Assembly (NCBI RefSeq): GCF_037975245.1
Contig: NC_092572.1
Span: 16,746,269-16,810,268 of the forward strand
From: Apostichopus japonicus
Taxonomy: Eukaryota; Echinodermata; Holothuroidea; Aspidochirotida; Stichopodidae
Direction: 5' to 3'
DNA length: 64,000 nucleotides
Positions within the stretch are counted from its first letter, which is position 1, and each line of letters starts with the position of its first letter. The notes beneath the pieces were generated by a model, which saw only the letters and a program-made list of their open reading frames with translations, had not been told where the DNA came from and ran no database searches. Positions 59,784-64,000 of the stretch are shown piece after piece. A program made the translations under genes and the position numbers.

Positions 59784-62700
59784 ATAGGAATAACGGAAAA
59801 ACTGTTAAACAACTATGCTGCATTTAGAGAAAGGCTGGATCTCGAGTGAGATACAATAATTGAATTAGGTAAGTGATTGGAAGTAAAACAGCCAATGTTT
59901 GGTTTTTGCAGAGCTTTCGAGCAAAACTAGCTCTTCTTCAGTGCATGATCACCGAAAGTGACAAGGAGTAGCAGGAATTGAAACTCTTTTATAGAGGAGA
60001 TGTCGGCATGGTTGTAAGGGCAAAGCGACTTACTGATTTCTGATGAATTGAGCAGAAGTTTTAGAAATTCGGATTATTTTAATCCGCGTCGGATTATTTT
60101 AATCCGATTCCGTCGTAATTGTAAAGGAATTGTTTTGGTTTATCTGGGACGGCAAATCGTTTCTGATGTTTAAACCGAATGGTGCCGTGGTCTTTAGGTT
60201 TAGTTCCCAGAAATTTTCTTTCGCTTTCCTAGATTTATCTGTCCAAGAATCGTTCTGGTCAATGGCAATAACACGCAAATTCTCAATTGAATGATTTTGG
60301 AAATTGAAGTGATTTGCAACAGGTTGGTAGATCTTTTTTGTTTTGATCGCCGATCTATGTTGTGTCATTCTCATTCTAAGAGTGTTTTTTGACTCTCCAA
60401 TGTATTGTAAGTTACAAATACTGCAGTAGATGAGGTAAATGACATTTTTGGATAGGCAGTTAATTTTGTGCCGAATTTGGAACGTGCGTTTGGTTTGGTT
60501 GCTCTGAAAGGCCCCGGTCGAATCGACAAGTAAGCACGTTTTGCAATTTTGTGTACAGGGCGATGATCCTGTAGTTTCTGTTATGCTTTCCCCTAATGGG
60601 GTGTCATCCCGAAAGGATGCCCGAACTAAGATATCCCGTAGGTTGCTGGGTCTTTTAAAAGCGATGACAGGTAATTCTGGGAATACTGATTTCAGGCGTT
60701 CGGTGCCTTGAAGTAGGTGAAAATTCTTCTGAATGATATAAGCCAGTGGTGGGAGACCAGGGTGGAATTCAGTAACCAATGGTACCCTTTTGGAACTGGT
60801 TTGACGAGTTTTGTACGTCAATGTTTCGGTACGGGGTTTGCTTTTAGCCTTTTTGATGGCATTTTCAATAGTACCTCGAAAATACTGTCTGTTTAGGAGG
60901 TGTTGTGACAGTTCTTTAGTGCGTGAATCAAAATCGACTTCAGAGGAGCAAATGCGTCGAATGCGCAACGCTTGACTGTACGGAATATTTCTGGTACAGT
61001 GACGTGGATGGCAACTGCTTGGTAAGAGGTAGTTGTGCTTGTTCGTGGGTTTATTGAACAAGTCTGTTTTGAGTGAACCATTTTGTAGGGTCACGGTGGT
61101 GTCCAGAAAGTGAACGCCAAGTCCAGAAAAATCAGCAGTGAATTTGATAGTGTGATGAAACGAGTTTATGTCATCAATGAAGAGTTTTAGATTTGCCTCA
61201 CCATGGGTCCATATCATAAAGATATCGTCAATGTAACGTAACCACGTGTGTGGTTTCAGGTTTTGTCGAGATAAAAATTCTTTCTCGAGGTTTCCCATAA
61301 AGATGTTGGCAAAAGACGGTGCCATTTTGGTACCCATTGCGGTGCCATGAATTTGGAGGTAGTGTTTGTTGCCAAATACCAGATTATTGTTGGTCAAGAT
61401 GAGTTGCATTAATTCGGCCAATTCTTTCTTCGTGGGGGTTTTGCCACGTTTTGGTTTGAATGCTTTTGTGCAGGCCGAAATGCCCTCTTCGTTAGGGATA
61501 TTTGTGTATAACGAAGACACATCCAAGGTAACTAACAGAGAAGATAAGGGAAGATTTTTTATTTCCCCAATTTTCCGGATGAAATCCGTAGTGTCCTGCA
61601 CATAGGACGGTAGGGCCGAAACGAGAGGTTGGATGAGGAGATCCACGAATTTGGAAATTTTTTCAGTCGCTGTGCCATTACCCGATATTATGGGCCTCCC
61701 GGGATTGCCTTCTTTGTGAATTTTAGGCAGAAAATAAAAGCGACCAGGTTTTGGGTCGTTTTCCAGGAGGTTTTGGCCTAACTTGCGGTCAATGGAACCG
61801 TTAGAGACTATCTTTTGGATGACTCTTTTCACGTTTTGTGTGATTTCTTGAGTAGGATCAGAATCTAGGAGTTTGTAGTGTTGAGGGTTGCCGAGTAGTC
61901 TGTTGGCTTCCTCTCTGTAGAATTGTTTGCCCATAGCGACAATTGCAGAACCCTTGTCGGCTGGCTTGATGACAATGTCATCGCGCTTCCGGAGTTCATG
62001 AATGGCCTGTCTCTCAGTTTTGTTGAGATTGTCGCGGAAGTCTGGGGCGGAGGTGTGTGTTTTAACATCCTCTTCAATGGCCAAAATAAATGATTCAAGA
62101 GGCGCACAATGGGCCTTGGGTGGATTCCACGAGCTTTTTGGCTTAAAATTGGAATCCAAGTTGTTGATTTGTTGCGTGGTGTTATTGCCATTTTCGTCGG
62201 CAAAAAATTCACGGAGACGTAAGCGTCGATAGAACAGATTTAGGTCAAGAGAAAGTTTCTGAGCGTTTACTTGCCGTGGTTTAGGGCAAAAATTTAGACC
62301 TTTGGAGAGTAGGTTTGTTTCTCCTGCCGAGAGTTGGCAATCAATGGTAACAACTGCACTTTTGGTGGTGTTGCATGCGGTCTGTATCTCTTTCCGACGG
62401 AATCTGCGAGACCTGGTTCTTTTTGAGGTTTCAAGTTGGGTTTCACCAGAAGACTTAACTCTTTGCGTGACATTATCCCTCTTCAATTTGTGACATTGTC
62501 TTGAAGCTAGGGTATGTGAGAGGTTCAAGCAAATTTTGGAGATGGAGTCAAGCTTTCTTTCGAACTCGTTCTTGGGGAGTTCTTTTTGCAGTTTTCTGGC
62601 TTTGGAATCAATTTGCTGGCTAAGTTCGTGAATTGTTTTGCGACAAATACTTATTTGCACAGCCATTAATTCAAGCGAAGCATTCTTAAGGATTCCTTTC

Positions 62701-62926
62701 CAATTGGCAAAGCTGTCGCTATCAGAAAGTGGTAAACCAGCACGGACCTTGATTTTAAGGCCTTTTGGTACCGTTTTGTTTTTACGGTATAGTCTGTAGT
62801 TGGAAAGATGATGCCGATACCTAACCCGTTTTTCGGAAAGGCGTCGAAGCGTTTTCAAAGTTTCAAAGGTGCTCTCCATTTTGAAGCATAGTTGGATCAA
62901 TTAGATACCAACAGTGAAAGATATAG
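59784..62926 (-). mobile_element. Penelope-like element, tandem copy 2 (3143 bp)
   Basis: Head-to-tail with copy 1, junction TAGATAGGAATAACGG at 59780-59795. Length and sequence are the same as copy 1 within what I could compare, including the 3' UTR hairpins and hammerhead-like motif. Confidence 0.88.
60099..62879 (-). CDS. Penelope-like reverse transcriptase/GIY-YIG endonuclease, copy 2 (926 aa)
   Basis: The protein is identical over its whole length to that of copy 1, with the same ATG (62879), RT motifs (YIDD) and GIY-YIG residues. In element sense this is the upstream full copy. Identity implies a very recent tandem insertion, gene conversion, or an assembly duplication. Confidence 0.92.
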   Translation of the reverse strand: MESTFETLKTLRRLSEKRVRYRHHLSNYRLYRKNKTVPKGLKIKVRAGLPLSDSDSFANWKGILKNASLELMAVQISICRKTIHELSQQIDSKARKLQKELPKNEFERKLDSISKICLNLSHTLASRQCHKLKRDNVTQRVKSSGETQLETSKRTRSRRFRRKEIQTACNTTKSAVVTIDCQLSAGETNLLSKGLNFCPKPRQVNAQKLSLDLNLFYRRLRLREFFADENGNNTTQQINNLDSNFKPKSSWNPPKAHCAPLESFILAIEEDVKTHTSAPDFRDNLNKTERQAIHELRKRDDIVIKPADKGSAIVAMGKQFYREEANRLLGNPQHYKLLDSDPTQEITQNVKRVIQKIVSNGSIDRKLGQNLLENDPKPGRFYFLPKIHKEGNPGRPIISGNGTATEKISKFVDLLIQPLVSALPSYVQDTTDFIRKIGEIKNLPLSSLLVTLDVSSLYTNIPNEEGISACTKAFKPKRGKTPTKKELAELMQLILTNNNLVFGNKHYLQIHGTAMGTKMAPSFANIFMGNLEKEFLSRQNLKPHTWLRYIDDIFMIWTHGEANLKLFIDDINSFHHTIKFTADFSGLGVHFLDTTVTLQNGSLKTDLFNKPTNKHNYLLPSSCHPRHCTRNIPYSQALRIRRICSSEVDFDSRTKELSQHLLNRQYFRGTIENAIKKAKSKPRTETLTYKTRQTSSKRVPLVTEFHPGLPPLAYIIQKNFHLLQGTERLKSVFPELPVIAFKRPSNLRDILVRASFRDDTPLGESITETTGSSPCTQNCKTCLLVDSTGAFQSNQTKRTFQIRHKINCLSKNVIYLIYCSICNLQYIGESKNTLRMRMTQHRSAIKTKKIYQPVANHFNFQNHSIENLRVIAIDQNDSWTDKSRKAKENFWELNLKTTAPFGLNIRNDLPSQINQNNSFTITTESD

Positions 62927-63314
62927 ATAGGAATAACGGAAAAACTGTTAAACAACTATGCTGCATTTAGAGAAAGGCTGGATCTCGAGTGAGATACAAT
63001 AATTGAATTAGGTAAGTGATTGGAAGTAAAACAGCCAATGTTTGGTTTTTGCAGAGCTTTCGAGCAAAACTAGCTCTTCTTCAGTGCATGATCACCGAAA
63101 GTGACAAGGAGTAGCAGGAATTGAAACTCTTTTATAGAGGAGATGTCGGCATGGTTGTAAGGGCAAAGCGACTTACTGATTTCTGATGAATTGAGCAGAA
63201 GTTTTAGAAATTCGGATTATTTTAATCCGCGTCGGATTATTTTAATCCGATTCCGTCGTAATTGTAAAGGAATTGTTTTGGTTTATCTGGGACGGCAAAT
63301 CGTTTCTGATGTTT
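62927..63314 (-). mobile_element. Penelope-like element, partial copy 3 (pLTR-like 3' end)
   Basis: The 388 bp repeat the 3' UTR and the last ~20 codons of the ORF (to CTGATGTTTA), then stop abruptly at a TA tract. In element sense this truncated unit stands upstream of the two full copies, the usual pseudo-LTR arrangement of PLEs. Confidence 0.88.
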
Positions 63315-63326
63315 ATATATATATAT

Positions 63327-63418
<92 letters not shown>

Positions 63419-63452
63419 TATATATATATATATATAAACTGTATATATATGT
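63315..63452. repeat. (TA)n microsatellite at the PLE right border
   Basis: TA tract of about 100 bp with AAACTG interruptions, joined directly to truncated PLE copy 3. Confidence 0.95.
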
Positions 63453-64000
63453 AAGCTTTTCTACTTCTTTTTTTTTGTATCACCATGTGTGTAAATATTG
63501 AAAGATATGCAGTATTTTTTCCTTGAAATAGCAAGAGATATAATAGAGAACACTGTTATGGAAGCTGTACTAAAAACTCTTGAAAAAACTGCTCTCCTAA
63601 ATTTTAAGGAATAGTTTGGCAGAATTTTTTTCTGGGGAAATCTATCTTTATTTCATGCATAGTCTTGACTACTTCTGCAATACCATAAGACCATCTCTGC
63701 CCTGCACCTAAAAATACTGGGTTTTTTATTCTCTCTTGCATGTTTTCAAAAGTGCCCTTCTCAAGGGTATCATGTTGAAAATTTTCTCATATTTACAGAT
63801 GGAAATTATGAAGTTATGTCAATTGAAGTCATCAGCAGCCAAAATACAAAAACCTTGTAGTCTAGTTTAGTGAATATCTGTAGCATCGGTAAAATGTCAT
63901 AATTAGGTGGTAGGTCCCCCTCACTGAGCATTACACTTTGAGCAGTTCTGTTAAGAGGTCAAATGTAAATTGGAGTCATCAGCTGCCAAAAGCCTGAAAT
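63453..64000. other. AT-rich non-coding stretch
   Basis: No gene. A short diverged direct repeat (AATTGAAGTCATCAGCAGCC near 63821; AATTGGAGTCATCAGCTGCC near 63969) suggests a 148-bp repeat unit continuing past the window. Confidence 0.5.

Noticed and set aside
57750-62493. Small ORFs within the tandem PLE (plus strand and other minus frames)
   Set aside because: They are shadows of the 926-codon RT frame, repeated exactly 3143 bp apart.

Overview
This is eukaryotic, gene-poor, repeat-dominated DNA, most likely from a marine deuterostome invertebrate; an echinoderm is my best guess. The evidence is spliced exons with GT/AG borders and matched phases, two single-exon SRCR domains, Penelope-like retroelements with GIY-YIG endonucleases, a Ty3/Gypsy element, Mutator-like transposase relics, hAT elements, a MITE family and long (TA)n microsatellites. 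Nothing bacterial is present. The species assignment is inference.

Layout. 1-22491: one satellite array of about 140 monomers of 154 or 165 bp, each carrying a tRNA-like head with a Pol III B box, mostly in a 319-bp dimeric higher-order repeat and broken by a 100-N gap. The array ends inside a copy of a ~460-bp MITE (22493-22897). 24838-25571: 3' end of a Penelope-like element (PLE), fused to a Ty3/Gypsy element (25572-27944, minus strand) that keeps an LTR, a primer-binding site, gag, protease and the start of RT. 28530-41868: a nest of MITE copies, three broken copies of a Mutator-like transposase gene (plus a separate C-terminal piece), a duplicated block carrying a spliceable exon-like fragment, a His-Me endonuclease zinc-loop relic, and two hAT-type elements. 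43107-45618: a decayed PLE with an unusual YRDD reverse-transcriptase motif and a partial second copy of its 3' end (pLTR-like). 46016-47409: two SRCR exons. 47495-47935: a second copy of the first PLE 3' end. 49100-56183: a plus-strand spliced gene of unknown function, four exons with compatible phases and a poly(A) signal, with an in-frame TAA in its last exon. 56641-63314: two sequence-identical, intact PLE copies in tandem (period 3143 bp) plus a third partial copy.

Host genes. Only the SRCR fragment (extracellular, probably receptor or innate-immune type) and the 49-56 kb gene look like host genes. Most other coding sequence comes from mobile elements, and most of it is broken; the exception is the 926-residue PLE protein, open in both copies.

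The most interesting points are: the satellite built from tRNA/SINE-like monomers and its fusion to a MITE; the three PLE families all carrying a hammerhead-like CTGANGA-stem-GAAA motif just after their stop codons and all lying in (TA)n tracts; and the transposase/MITE block that duplicated a spliceable exon.
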